Shown: piece by piece, positions 52,334 to 61,332 of the stretch
Numbering within the stretch: position 1 is the stretch's first letter
Layout: the number at the start of each line of letters is the position of its first letter
Assembly (NCBI RefSeq): GCF_001905145.1
Contig: NZ_LWLB01000037.1
Location: forward strand, 1-64,000
Direction: 5' to 3'
Length of the DNA: 64,000 nucleotides
Origin: Nocardiopsis sp. TSRI0078
GTDB taxonomy: Bacteria > Actinomycetota > Actinomycetes > Streptosporangiales > Streptosporangiaceae
Notes under the pieces: model-generated
What the model was told of the DNA's origin: nothing
The model's input: only the letters and a program-made list of their open reading frames with translations
The model's database searches: none
Translations under genes and position numbers: made by a program

Positions 52334-53257
52334 ATGACGATCATGAGGCGGCCGCGGGTGGCGCGCCTGGTGGCCCGCTCGATGCAGGCGGGTATGTCGC
52401 TGGCCGAGCGACGCGCGACCCGGCGCGCCCACGCGAGACTCCCCGAGTACCCGCGAAGGACCGAGCCGCTCACCGTGCCCACCGCGCACGGACCGGCGCG
52501 CGTCACCGTCTACCGCCCCGAGCCCGGCCCCCGCACTCCGGCGGTGCACGTCAACCTGCACGGCGGGGGCTTCGTGCTGGGGTGGACGGAGATGGACGAC
52601 CCGCTGTGCCGCGCGCTGGCGGCCGAGGCCGGGGTCGTCGTGCTGAACGTGGACTACGCGGTCGCCCCGCAGCACCCGTTCCCGGCACCGCCCCGCCAGG
52701 CGTACGAGGTCGTGCGGTGGGCGGCGGCCCACGGCGGCGACCACGGCTGGGACGGCGCCCGGCTGACCGTCGGAGGACAGAGCGCGGGCGGCGCCCTGGC
52801 CGCGGCGGCAGCGCGGTTGGACCTGGAGGACGGCGGTTCCCTGGTCAGGCTGCAGGTGCTGCACTATCCGTCGCTGGACCTGACGGTCCGGACGCAGGAC
52901 AAGCACTCGCCCGTGGACCGGCCCATGCTGCGGCCCTGGATGGGGGAGGTCTTCAGCACCTGCTACCTCCCGGGCCCGGAGGCGGGCCGGGACCGGCTGG
53001 CCTCCCCGGCGGCTCCCACGGACACGGCCGACCTCGCCGGTGTCGCGCCCGCCGTGGTCGTCGTCGCCGAGCACGACATCCTCCGGGCGGAGGGGGTCCG
53101 GTACGCCGAGCGGCTCGAACGGGTCGGCGCGCTCGCCGCACTCCACGAGGTGCGCGGCCGCGACCACGGGTACGACGTGAGCCACGACGACGCGGCGCGT
53201 GAGACCTACCGCGTGATCGCGGGGCACGTCGCGCGGGCGGCCGGACCGGCGGACTAG
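52334..53257 (+). CDS. Alpha/beta hydrolase, hormone-sensitive-lipase type esterase
   Basis: 307 residues. The HSL oxyanion motif HGGGF, the nucleophile elbow GQSAGG (Ser), Asp in VVAEHDILR and His in GRDHGYDV form the catalytic set. There is no signal peptide, so it is probably cytoplasmic. Such enzymes hydrolyse short acyl esters or deacetylate small molecules, including sugars. The gene follows the lyase by about 80 bp on the same strand, but a promoter in the gap cannot be excluded. Confidence 0.87.
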   Translation: MTIMRRPRVARLVARSMQAGMSLAERRATRRAHARLPEYPRRTEPLTVPTAHGPARVTVYRPEPGPRTPAVHVNLHGGGFVLGWTEMDDPLCRALAAEAGVVVLNVDYAVAPQHPFPAPPRQAYEVVRWAAAHGGDHGWDGARLTVGGQSAGGALAAAAARLDLEDGGSLVRLQVLHYPSLDLTVRTQDKHSPVDRPMLRPWMGEVFSTCYLPGPEAGRDRLASPAAPTDTADLAGVAPAVVVVAEHDILRAEGVRYAERLERVGALAALHEVRGRDHGYDVSHDDAARETYRVIAGHVARAAGPAD

Positions 53258-53508
53258 AGCCCGGTTCGGGCCCGCGGGAGCCTTCCGGACGTGTGCCGGG
53301 GCCCTCCCACGGCAGGGCCGATGCCCTCCACGGTCCCGCCTTCGCGCAGTTCAAAGCCCATGCGTCCTTCTTCTCGGGAGCCGGTGTTTTCGCCCGGCCC
53401 ACTACCTCCCTGCGTGATTACCTGATGGCCGTCAGTACTCACCTCGCGCGAGCGGAGACGCACGCCGGTTACCTGCGCGGGGTCACCAGAATCACCCGGA
53501 GGAACCAC

Positions 53509-55056
53509 ATGAACGTGTCCAGGCGCTCCCTGCTCGCGGGAACGGGAGCCGTCGCCCTCGTCGCGGGACTGCCCCAGGTGGCCGCCGCGGCCGCGCCGCG
53601 GTGGCGGGCGGGCGCCGCGCAGCCGGCGCGGAGCCGGTTCGTACGCAAGGACGTGGCCGGGCTGTTCGACGCCGGGACGGGAGCCTGGGCACCGGAGCTG
53701 TACTGGTACGCCAAGGCCGTCGGCTGGATGAAGGGGCAGCCGCAGACCGAGCCGAACTCCTGGAAGTTCCAGTGGTACACGCACGGCAAGCCCCAGCGGG
53801 AGCGCAGCGATCCCCCCGAGTGGAGCCAGTGCCCGCACGGGGACCGGTACTTCCTGCCCTGGCACCGCTGGTACGTGTACTACTTCGAGCGGATCGTACG
53901 GAACGTCATCGTCGACGAGCTGGGCCGGAAGGACATGGCCGACTGGGCGCTGCCGTACTGGAACTACGCGCACCTGGTGTCCGGCGGCGACCCGGCGGCC
54001 TCGGAGGAGTGGCGCAGGATCCCGCTGCCCTTCCGGCAGCGCAGGATCCACGACCCCCGGGGCCAGGAGGAGGGGGAGAATCCGCTGTACCTGCCGTTCG
54101 ACACGGGAGGCCGCTGCCTGGGAGACGAGCCCATGCCCTTCGACGAGGTCGATCCGGCCGTGGCGATGCGGGAGGACTTCTTCTGGCTGCCGGAGGACCA
54201 GGAGATCGGCCGCGTCGGCTTCTCCCGGGCGCTGGAGGGCTCCCCGCACGACCTGGTGCACGTCAGCACCGGCGGCCTGATGGGCGCGGTGCCGACGGCC
54301 GCCGGGGACCCGGTGTTCTGGCTGCACCACGCCAACATCGACCGCTTCTGGACCGCCTGGCTGACCAGGCGCCAGGTGCCCCTGAGCTGGCAGTGGCCCG
54401 ATGCGCGCCCGAAGCACGCGCCCGACGACCCCGATCTGCCCTATCTGCTGCGCGACGAGAACGGCGACCAGCGCACGCTGCAGGGCCCGGTCTTCGCCTT
54501 TCCCCGGGACGCCTACATGTACGAGTCGCTGACCGACGGCACGGGCAGCGGCGAGGTGCCGTCGGCCTTCCTGGTCACCGGAGTGCCGCAGGGGGCGACC
54601 GCGCCCACGTTCTCGGTCACCGAGGAGGTGACGCACCTGGGCGCCGAGCCGCTCACCCTGTCGCCCGGCGGCGAGACGGGTGGCACGGACACCTTCGAGA
54701 CCGCGGTGGGACCAGGCGACCGGGTCGTGCTCACCTTCGAGGGGGTGCACGCCGACGCGGCGCCGTGTACCGCCTTCCGCGTCTTCCTCGGCGGGGACGA
54801 GTCGGACACCGACCCCGCCGGGCCCGCCTTCGTGGGACACCTGGCGTTCTTCGGCAACGTCGGCCCCCACGCCGCACACACCGGCGGCACCAGGCTCTCC
54901 TTCGACGTGACCGAGACGCTGCGGCAGCTGCCGGAGCAGGCCTGGAGCGGCGACGAGATGCCCGCGGTCCGTGTGGTCCCGGGGCCGCTGGCGAAGGCGG
55001 AGGCCGTCGCCGGGGCCGCCCCGCGCTTCGCCCGCGCCGCCTTCACGGTGGTCTGA
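53509..55056 (+). CDS. Tat-exported tyrosinase / polyphenol oxidase
   Basis: 515 residues. The twin-arginine signal NVSRRSLLAG is followed by a hydrophobic stretch to about residue 28. The CuA site includes CPHGDRYFLPWHRWYVYYFE, and the CuB site includes SPHDLVHVSTGG and PVFWLHHANIDRFW. Residues 340-515 form a beta-rich C-terminal domain (TFSVTEEVTHLG and later), as in plant polyphenol oxidases. It would oxidise phenols. The usual Streptomyces helper MelC1 is not encoded next to it, and the Tat signal is on the enzyme itself. ATG with GGAGGAA upstream. Confidence 0.9.
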   Translation: MNVSRRSLLAGTGAVALVAGLPQVAAAAAPRWRAGAAQPARSRFVRKDVAGLFDAGTGAWAPELYWYAKAVGWMKGQPQTEPNSWKFQWYTHGKPQRERSDPPEWSQCPHGDRYFLPWHRWYVYYFERIVRNVIVDELGRKDMADWALPYWNYAHLVSGGDPAASEEWRRIPLPFRQRRIHDPRGQEEGENPLYLPFDTGGRCLGDEPMPFDEVDPAVAMREDFFWLPEDQEIGRVGFSRALEGSPHDLVHVSTGGLMGAVPTAAGDPVFWLHHANIDRFWTAWLTRRQVPLSWQWPDARPKHAPDDPDLPYLLRDENGDQRTLQGPVFAFPRDAYMYESLTDGTGSGEVPSAFLVTGVPQGATAPTFSVTEEVTHLGAEPLTLSPGGETGGTDTFETAVGPGDRVVLTFEGVHADAAPCTAFRVFLGGDESDTDPAGPAFVGHLAFFGNVGPHAAHTGGTRLSFDVTETLRQLPEQAWSGDEMPAVRVVPGPLAKAEAVAGAAPRFARAAFTVV

Positions 55057-55080
55057 CGCACCGCCGCGGTGCCGCGTTCC

Positions 55081-55110
55081 TCGGCCCGGTCGCCGCGGCG
55101 ACCGGGCCGA
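55081..55110 (+). terminator. Terminator after the tyrosinase gene
   Basis: A perfect 30-bp palindrome with 15-base arms (CGGCCCGGTCGCCG mirrored), 24 bases after the stop. From 55111 to 55513 no gene was recognised. Confidence 0.65.
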
Positions 55111-55513
55111 GGGCGCCGGCCGTCGAACGGCTCATGGCGGCGGTTCGCCCGCCCACCGTGCCCATGGACGTACCCTTCTTCGCCGTGGTCAGCCCGGTCG
55201 CCGACCTGGTGCAACCGGACGGGGCGGCCGCCTGGGCGCCGTGACGACACCGGTGGCGGGCCGAGCGCACCATGGCCGGCCGGACGCCGCCGTCCGCACC
55301 GCCGGCATGGGCGCAGGTCCGGGCACTTCCTGGCCCGCGCCGGCATCGCCGACACGCTGATCTGCTGTCGCGGCAACCGAGCCCCTTCCTCCCATCAGAG
55401 ATTCCGGGACCACCGAAGAAGCCTTCCCCATCAAAGAATGCGCGAACAACATGTCTGTGATCACCGCGGGTAGTACGTAAGGTTCTCCAGGCCACGGTCG
55501 AAGGAAGTATTCG

Positions 55514-55645
55514 ATGACTCGTCGAAGGATACCGGGACCCCGTAGTGAAACGGCGGACGCGGACGGCCTTCCCGTACCCATCGCGGTTGTTCAGCTACGT
55601 GATAGGGATGCTCACGAGATGGTTTTTCCCGCCAAATTGAGTTGA
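55514..55645 (+). CDS. Possible short peptide gene ahead of the ABC exporter
   Basis: An ATG at 55514 with an ideal GGAAG six bases upstream opens a 43-residue frame that starts MTRRRIPGPRSETADADG and ends EMVFPAKLS. Its stop codon lies at the -35 box of the exporter promoter. The sequence is Arg-rich at the start and hydrophobic in the middle (LPVPIAVVQL). No known peptide family is recognised, and codon use is not distinctive. It is listed because of its ribosome binding site and its place before a peptide-type exporter. Confidence 0.3.
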   Translation: MTRRRIPGPRSETADADGLPVPIAVVQLRDRDAHEMVFPAKLS

Positions 55646-55671
55646 CACCCCGACGGAGCCGAAGATAGGTT
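55642..55671 (+). promoter_or_regulatory. Promoter of the ABC exporter operon
   Basis: TTGACA (55642-55647), 18 bp, TAGGTT (55666-55671). The expected start of transcription is near 55678. Confidence 0.6.
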
Positions 55672-55791
55672 TCACGTCGCCGATTCATGACAGGGCGGGC
55701 GCGTCCTGCTGCCTTCCTCTCAACACCCGGCAGTCGCGCGAAGCAGTCTCCTGCCAATCGAGGGCCGCCCAGAGAAAGGCTGGTACACGGG

Positions 55792-57636
55792 GTGACCATT
55801 CCTGCCGCCGAAGAAGTGGTGCACCCTGAAAAGCGCGGACCGATGGCCCTGCTCAAGGCGCGGAGGGAATGGATTTTCTTCGGCACCTTATGGAAGTCCC
55901 ACCCGAGGCTCACCGCGATGTGGTGGGCGCTGATCCTGTTCCAGGGGATTCTTCCCGCCGGCTTCGTCCTGGCGGTCGGAGCGCTCATCGGCGCCATCGC
56001 CGAGGGCACCCCGCTGCTGACACCGCTGCTCCTGATCAGCGTGGTCTTCGTCCTGATGCAGCTCCTGACCCCCTTGCACTCCCAGGTCGGTTCCCTCCTG
56101 GGAGAGCACGTCTCCGACCGTCTACACGATCGCCTGCTCGTCGCCGCGGGCACCCCCGAGGGCGTCGCGCACCTGGAAGACCGCGAGCGCATGGACGAGT
56201 TGACCGCCGCCCGGGACTTCGACCTCGGGATGAGCGGACCGCCCCTGCACATGTCCATGGGTTTCATCGCCGGCGGCCTGGTGGAGGCGGTCTCGGGCCT
56301 GGCGCAGGCGGTGGTCCTGGCCGCCTACGCGTGGTGGGCACCGTTCCTGGTGGGGGGTGCCTGGCTCTCCACGCACTGGCTGCTCCGTGAGAGCACCCGG
56401 TGGGACCGCGGCACGGGGGAGGTCCTCGACGCCCAGCGCCGCGCCGAGTACTCCTACAGGCTGGCGGTGGACTCTCCCGCCGCCAAGGAGATCCGGCTCT
56501 TCGGCCTCGCGAGCTGGTTGACGGACCGCTTCGCCTCGGAGCGCCGGGCCCTCGTCGAGCTGCGGTGGCACACCACCCGGCTGCGGCGGAAGCCGATGCG
56601 CTGGACGGTGGTGGCGTTGACGGTGTCAGGGGGGCTGTTCTTCTGGTGCCTGGGACGGGACGCCGCCTCGGGCGCCATCGGCCTGGGCGAGGTGAGCACC
56701 TTCGCCTACGCGGCGGTGGGAGCCAGCGCGTTGGCCTTCGGCGGCCTGAACTGGGCCCTGTCCCTGGCCTCCGACGGGGTCGTGTCGGTGCTGCGCGTGG
56801 AGGAGGCGATGTCCTCGAGCCCCGCGGCCCGCAGTGTGGTCTCCGGCCGGGCGACGGCGGAGGGGATGCCCGCGGCGGAGATCAGGTTCCGCGACGTGAC
56901 CTTCGCCTATCCGGGCATGTCCTCACCTGTCCTCGACGGTCTCGACCTCACCGTTCCGGCCGGCGGTTCGCTGGCCGTGGTCGGTGTCAACGGCGCGGGG
57001 AAGTCGACTCTGGTGAAGCTCCTGTGCCGCCTCTACGATCCGGTCTCCGGGGCGGTCGAGGTCGACGGCACGGACCTCAGGGACCTGGACCTGGAGTCGT
57101 GGCGCCGCCGGATCAGCGCGATCTTCCAGGACTTCATCCGCTACGAGCTCTCACTCAAGGACAACGTGGCCCCTCCGGGAGCCGCGCCCGAGGAGGTCCT
57201 CGAAGCCCTGGCGACCGCCGGCGCCGCGGACCTGCGCGACCTCGACAGGATTCTCTCCCCGGGGTACGAGAACGGCACCGATCTCTCCGGAGGACAGTGG
57301 CAGCGGGTCGCCCTCGCCCGGGTCCTGTGCGCCGTGGGCGGGGGAGCCGGGGTGGTCGTCCTCGACGAACCGACGGCCCAGCTGGACGTGCGCGGCGAGG
57401 CCGAGGTCTTCGACCGCGTACTGGAGGCCACGAGGGGCTGCACGACCGTCCTCATCTCCCACCGTTTCTCCACGGTCCGACGCGCCGACCGGATCTGTGT
57501 CGTGGACCGGGGCAGGGTCGTGGAACTCGGGAGCCATGACGAACTCATGACCCTCGGAGGAACCTACGCACGGCTCTTCAGTCTTCAGGCCGCGCGGTTC
57601 ACCGAAGACCAGGACGGAGCCGGCAGTGCCGACTGA
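55792..57636 (+). CDS. ABC exporter half-transporter, subunit 1
   Basis: About 614 residues. A six-helix membrane domain (about residues 40-330) precedes a complete ATPase: GVNGAGKSTLVKLL (Walker A), IFQDFIRYELSLKDNVA (Q-loop region), DLSGGQWQRVALARVL (signature), VVVLDEPTAQLD (Walker B) and ISHRFSTV (H-loop). The FQDFxRYxxSLxxN pattern is common in actinobacterial peptide exporters of lanthipeptide or lasso type, but no modification enzyme is nearby. I chose the GTG at 55792. ATG 55687 and ATG 55844 are alternatives. Its end overlaps the start of its partner gene. Confidence 0.87.
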   Translation: MTIPAAEEVVHPEKRGPMALLKARREWIFFGTLWKSHPRLTAMWWALILFQGILPAGFVLAVGALIGAIAEGTPLLTPLLLISVVFVLMQLLTPLHSQVGSLLGEHVSDRLHDRLLVAAGTPEGVAHLEDRERMDELTAARDFDLGMSGPPLHMSMGFIAGGLVEAVSGLAQAVVLAAYAWWAPFLVGGAWLSTHWLLRESTRWDRGTGEVLDAQRRAEYSYRLAVDSPAAKEIRLFGLASWLTDRFASERRALVELRWHTTRLRRKPMRWTVVALTVSGGLFFWCLGRDAASGAIGLGEVSTFAYAAVGASALAFGGLNWALSLASDGVVSVLRVEEAMSSSPAARSVVSGRATAEGMPAAEIRFRDVTFAYPGMSSPVLDGLDLTVPAGGSLAVVGVNGAGKSTLVKLLCRLYDPVSGAVEVDGTDLRDLDLESWRRRISAIFQDFIRYELSLKDNVAPPGAAPEEVLEALATAGAADLRDLDRILSPGYENGTDLSGGQWQRVALARVLCAVGGGAGVVVLDEPTAQLDVRGEAEVFDRVLEATRGCTTVLISHRFSTVRRADRICVVDRGRVVELGSHDELMTLGGTYARLFSLQAARFTEDQDGAGSAD

Positions 57637-59425
57637 GGACCACCCCCTGCCCTCGTCCTGGAGGTCGCTGGGCCGTACGTTGCGGCTGGGCTGGGCGGCC
57701 TCACCCGGGCTCATCGTCGTCGCGTTCGCCACGACGGTCGGCGCCGCCCTGCCCGACGTGTTGATCGCCGCCGTCCTGGCGATGCTCGCGGACTCGGTGT
57801 CCTCCGGAGACCAGGTCAACGTGATCACCGCTTCCGTGCTCCTGGGCGCGCTGGCCGCCCTGAGCTGGCTGCTGCGCGTACTGAGCGAGAGGGCCGACCG
57901 CCGCTTCGCCGACCGTGCCGCGGTGTTCATGGAAGCGCACGTGGTACGGCTGCAGAGCGGCATCCCCTCCCTGGATCACCACGAACGCCCCGCCTACGTC
58001 AACCGCGTCCAGTTGCTCCGCGATCACGCGGACACGCTGAGCGAGGTCTACCAGTACCTGTTCCAGGCGGTCGGCGCCGTCCTGCGCCTGGCCCTGACCA
58101 TGGCGCTGCTGATGACCGTCCACCCTCTGCTGGGCCTGCTGGGCCTGTTCGCGGTACCCACCGCCGTGGTCTCCCACTGGCGCGGAGGCGTGGAGCACGC
58201 GCTGGAGGAGAGGGCCGGACACCACGAGCGCCTGGCGCGGCACTTCTTCCTGCTGGGCACGAAGGCCTCCCCCGGGCGTGAGCTCCGCGTCGCCCGCGCC
58301 AGAGAAAGGGTGCGCACGGGACGCCACCAGGCCTGGGCCGCACGCCACCGGACCATGTCCCGGGTCCGCTGGACGACCACGGCGTGGCAGACGGCCGCGC
58401 TCACGGTCTTCGGCTGCGCGTTCGCGGGCTCCGTCGCCGGGGTGGCGCTGGGCGGCGGTTCGGCGGCCGAGGTCGTCCTCCTCCTCACCGCGGGCAGTCG
58501 CCTGGCACAGTACATCGGCCAGACACTCAGCCAGGTCCACTTCCTCCGCACGATCTGGCTGGAGGGAGGGCGCCGCCTGCTGTGGCTGGAGGAGCTGTCC
58601 TCCAGCTCGGCCGAAAGCAGCCAGGTCCCCCCACCGGAACGGATGCGCGCCGGCATCACCCTGGACAGGGTCTCGTTCAGCTACCCCGGGACGGAGCGGC
58701 GGGTCCTGGACGAGGTCACGCTCCACCTTCCGGCGGGAGCGGTGGTGGCCGTCGTCGGTGAGAACGGGGCGGGAAAGTCCACGCTGGTCAAGCTCCTGGC
58801 GAAGATGTACGAACCCGACTCCGGGAGGATCCTCGTCGACGACGCGGCCCTGGCCGACATGCCGGCCGACGCGTGGCGTGAACGGCTTTCGGGCGCCTTC
58901 CAGGACTTCGCGCGCTTCGAGTACCCGCTGCGGCTGTCCATCGGGCTGGGCGACCTGGCCAGGGCCGAGGACGCGGAGGCCGTCGACCGGGCCGTCGAGC
59001 GCGCGGACGCACGTGGCCTGGTCGATCGGCTCGACCGGGGGCTGGACACCCAGCTCGGCAGCACCTGGGCCGATGGGGCCGAACTGTCCGAGGGGCAGTG
59101 GCAGAAGGTCGCACTCGCCCGCGGCTACATGCGCGACCGCCCTCTGCTCCTGCTTCTGGACGAACCCGCCTCCGCCCTGGACGCCGAGACCGAGCACCTG
59201 CTGTTCGAGCAGTACGCCGAGCGTGCCAGAGCCCTCAAGGGCCGGGACCGCGTCACGCTCCTGGTCTCGCACCGCTACTCCACCGTGCGCATGGCCGACC
59301 TCATCGTCGTCCTGGACGGGGCCCGAGTGTGCGAGCAGGGCGGCCACGAGGAACTCATCGCACTCGGAGGGCGCTACGCCGAACTGTACGGGATCCAGGC
59401 CCGCGCCTACCGTGTCGAGGGGTGA
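57626..59425 (+). CDS. ABC exporter half-transporter, subunit 2
   Basis: 599 residues, starting with a GTG inside the previous gene. Membrane domain first, then an ATPase with Walker A GENGAGKSTLVKLL, FQDFARFEYPLRLSIG, the signature ELSEGQWQKVALARGY (Glu in place of the second-position Gly of LSGGQ), LLLLLDEPASALD and VSHRYSTV. The pair forms a heterodimer. The changed signature suggests unequal ATP sites, as in other heterodimeric exporters. The cargo is unknown. Confidence 0.88.
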   Translation: MPTEDHPLPSSWRSLGRTLRLGWAASPGLIVVAFATTVGAALPDVLIAAVLAMLADSVSSGDQVNVITASVLLGALAALSWLLRVLSERADRRFADRAAVFMEAHVVRLQSGIPSLDHHERPAYVNRVQLLRDHADTLSEVYQYLFQAVGAVLRLALTMALLMTVHPLLGLLGLFAVPTAVVSHWRGGVEHALEERAGHHERLARHFFLLGTKASPGRELRVARARERVRTGRHQAWAARHRTMSRVRWTTTAWQTAALTVFGCAFAGSVAGVALGGGSAAEVVLLLTAGSRLAQYIGQTLSQVHFLRTIWLEGGRRLLWLEELSSSSAESSQVPPPERMRAGITLDRVSFSYPGTERRVLDEVTLHLPAGAVVAVVGENGAGKSTLVKLLAKMYEPDSGRILVDDAALADMPADAWRERLSGAFQDFARFEYPLRLSIGLGDLARAEDAEAVDRAVERADARGLVDRLDRGLDTQLGSTWADGAELSEGQWQKVALARGYMRDRPLLLLLDEPASALDAETEHLLFEQYAERARALKGRDRVTLLVSHRYSTVRMADLIVVLDGARVCEQGGHEELIALGGRYAELYGIQARAYRVEG

Positions 59426-59452
59426 CCGCCGTGGCTTCCCCTCCTGGAGGCC

Positions 59453-59887
59453 CTAGCCGTCGCAGTCCGTGTCCCGCTCAGTCCCGACCTGGTCGAGACG
59501 GAGCAGGCCGGCCTGAGTAGGGCCGAAACCGCACGCCTGACGGTAGAACCTCCCGAGGTGGGGCTCATAGTCGACGTGCACCCACTCGATGCCCAGTTCC
59601 TCCAGGTCCTGGACCAAGGCCCTCACGACACGGCCGCCCACACCCTGGCGCCGCATGTCCAGGGCGACGGCGGTGTCCAGGAGGAACGCGTGGCCGCCCC
59701 CGTCCCAGACCGCGTGCACGAATCCCACCAGACGTCCTTGACGGAACTCCCCCGCCCACGAGCGGCTGTGCCGTTGGAGCCGCTCAGCCCAGGGAACCGG
59801 CGTGTAGCCGTGGTCGAAGGCTTCTGCGTGCAGACGCGACAGCTCCTCGTCGTCGACGGGGAAACGCACGCGAAGGTCGTAGGACAT
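59453..59887 (-). CDS. GNAT-family N-acetyltransferase
   Basis: 144 residues. The acetyl-CoA loop is MRRQGVGGRVVRAL, preceded by FLLDTAVAL, and the C-terminal strand pair HVDYEPHLGRFYRQACGF is typical of GNAT proteins. It would acetylate an amine of an unknown small molecule or protein. The ATG at 59887 immediately precedes the conserved N-terminal strand. It is convergent with the ABC exporter genes. Confidence 0.87.
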   Translation of the reverse strand: MSYDLRVRFPVDDEELSRLHAEAFDHGYTPVPWAERLQRHSRSWAGEFRQGRLVGFVHAVWDGGGHAFLLDTAVALDMRRQGVGGRVVRALVQDLEELGIEWVHVDYEPHLGRFYRQACGFGPTQAGLLRLDQVGTERDTDCDG

Positions 59888-60106
59888 GGTTTCCCATCTT
59901 GTCAGGCCGGCACGGTCTCCGAGAGGGGTCGTGGCAGAAGGCCGGCAGTCCGTGGAGCTTCGCATCACGCCCTCGGGCGTCGACGCGGGGCGGGGCCTCG
60001 CACCCGTGGCCGGCCCGCGGGCCGGCCACGGGTGGTGCTGGTACGGCCCCGGGCCCATGTGGTCTCACGCCCGGCAGGGCCCAGGGCGGCGGCCTACCTT
60101 CGGACC

Positions 60107-60830
60107 ATGCGAACCCCAGCGAGAATCGCGCTCGTCTGCGCCGTCCCCCTCCTCCTCGCCGTCCTGGGCCTGTTCCACCCCCACCACCTCACCGATCAGA
60201 CCGCCGACCTGTGGACCTGGCTCCACATCGGCCTGCTCCCGCTCTTCCCCCTGCTGGCCGTCGGCCTGCTCCTGCCCCTGTGGGGGCCCCGGACGCGACG
60301 CCCCCGGTGCCGCCGTCGTCCTCGTCTGGATCTGCTCCTTCCTCTACGCGGTCTTCTACACCGCGTTGGACACCGTCGCGGGGGTGTCCACCGGGGCCCT
60401 CGTGTGGGCGGTGGAGGGTGACCAGGAGCCGCTGGTCCGGCCGCTGTACGGCATCGGCAACGAGTTGGGCCACGTCGGCACCTACGCCTTCCTGGCCGGG
60501 GTCCTCGCCCTGGGCGTCGCGGCCTGCCTGCGGCACGGGCCGACGACGCTCTACGGCTCGGTTCTGCTGCTGGCCTCTGCTGTGTCCCTCCTCGACAGCC
60601 ACATCTACTGGCCGCGGGGAGGGGTCACCATGCTCGGAATCGCGGCGGGTTTCGCCCTGCTCGTGTGGGCCGTCGACCGCCGCCCCCGAACGCCCGCCGC
60701 CGCGAGCTGGCACGGCGACGCGCCGAAGGCGGCCGGGGCCGGAGGCGGGAGGCTCTCCCGGGCGGGCCCCAAACCCGGCGGATGGCGTGTGGCCGAAAGC
60801 GGCCAACGAACGCGCCGTGCTCACGGGTGA
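60107..60830 (+). pseudogene. Frameshifted multi-span membrane protein
   Basis: The ATG at 60107 starts a hydrophobic protein (IALVCAVPLLLAVLGLFHPH, then LLPLFPLLAVGLLLPLWGP). Clear membrane-protein sequence continues in the next frame (AAVVLVWICSFLYAVFYTAL, GHVGTYAFLAGVLALGVAAC, VSLLDSHIYWPRGGVTMLG) to a stop at 60830. One extra base near 60279-60290, beside a run of five G, explains the shift. The restored protein would have about 240 residues and six helices. A sequencing error in the run is as likely as a true mutation. No family was recognised. Confidence 0.7.
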
Positions 60831-60870
60831 ATGTACTGTCGCTCTCGGTAATGATCACTGTTCTTCGGGG

Positions 60871-61188
60871 GTGCCTGTGTCTGGTAAGTGGCGACGATAC
60901 GTGTCGGTCCTGGCGGGGGGAGCGGTCGCGGCGGGATTGCTCACCGCGACCATGGCCTCGCCCGCCTCGGCCCTGGCGTGCGGTTACAACGACAACGACA
61001 ACGGGAAGGCCGTCTACCGCCACTGCGGGAACACCACCGTCCGCATCGAGACCACCGACGTGTTCGGGGGCAAGAGCTACCAGTGCGTGGCTCCGGGCGA
61101 CACCGTCCTCGGGGACACCTGGTTCATCAGGGGCTCCCACTACATCGGCGGGGTCGGCTGTTCTCCCGTGACCATTCCGCCGCGGTGA
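60871..61188 (+). CDS. Small secreted four-cysteine protein (DUF6355-like?)
   Basis: About 105 residues. A signal peptide (WRRYVSVLAGGAVAAGLLTA, cut near ASALA) leads to a mature domain of about 70 residues with four cysteines (CGYND, RHCGNT, YQCVAPG, VGCSPV) that could form two disulfides. The layout resembles small secreted actinobacterial proteins of the DUF6355 kind, but I am not certain. The GTG at 60871 or 60877 may be the start. It is followed by a strong terminator and stands alone. Confidence 0.65.
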   Translation: MPVSGKWRRYVSVLAGGAVAAGLLTATMASPASALACGYNDNDNGKAVYRHCGNTTVRIETTDVFGGKSYQCVAPGDTVLGDTWFIRGSHYIGGVGCSPVTIPPR

Positions 61189-61249
61189 CCCGCGGTCCCG
61201 CCGGGCCAAGGGGGATGTCGCCCGCGTCCGGACCCTGACGGGGGATCGG

Positions 61250-61282
61250 GGCGGCCGCGCGGGCCCCTTCCGCGCGGCCGCC
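61250..61282 (+). terminator. Terminator after the small secreted protein
   Basis: GGCGGCCGCGCGG and CCGCGCGGCCGCC form a perfect 13-bp stem with a 7-nt loop. Confidence 0.7.
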
Positions 61283-61332
61283 GGTGCGACGCGCGGTCGG
61301 CCTCTGTCACGGGTGCGTGCTTCGATACACCC

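Noticed and set aside
49904-53227. Very long open frame on the minus strand (over 1,100 codons)
   Set aside because: It is the mirror of the PL11 lyase and esterase genes. Its Val/His/Gly/Arg-rich composition and lack of any domain mark it as a GC-rich shadow.
55461-55685. Minus-strand 75-codon frame ending LENLTYYPR that could pass for a peptide precursor
   Set aside because: No ribosome binding site before its ATG, no third-position G/C bias, no lasso or lanthipeptide features, and it overlaps the exporter promoter.
60001-60036. Imperfect GC-rich hairpin near GGCCGGCCCGCGGGCCGGCC as a possible att or terminator
   Set aside because: It lies between divergent genes upstream of both starts, has no T-run, and short GGCC palindromes are expected by chance at this GC content.
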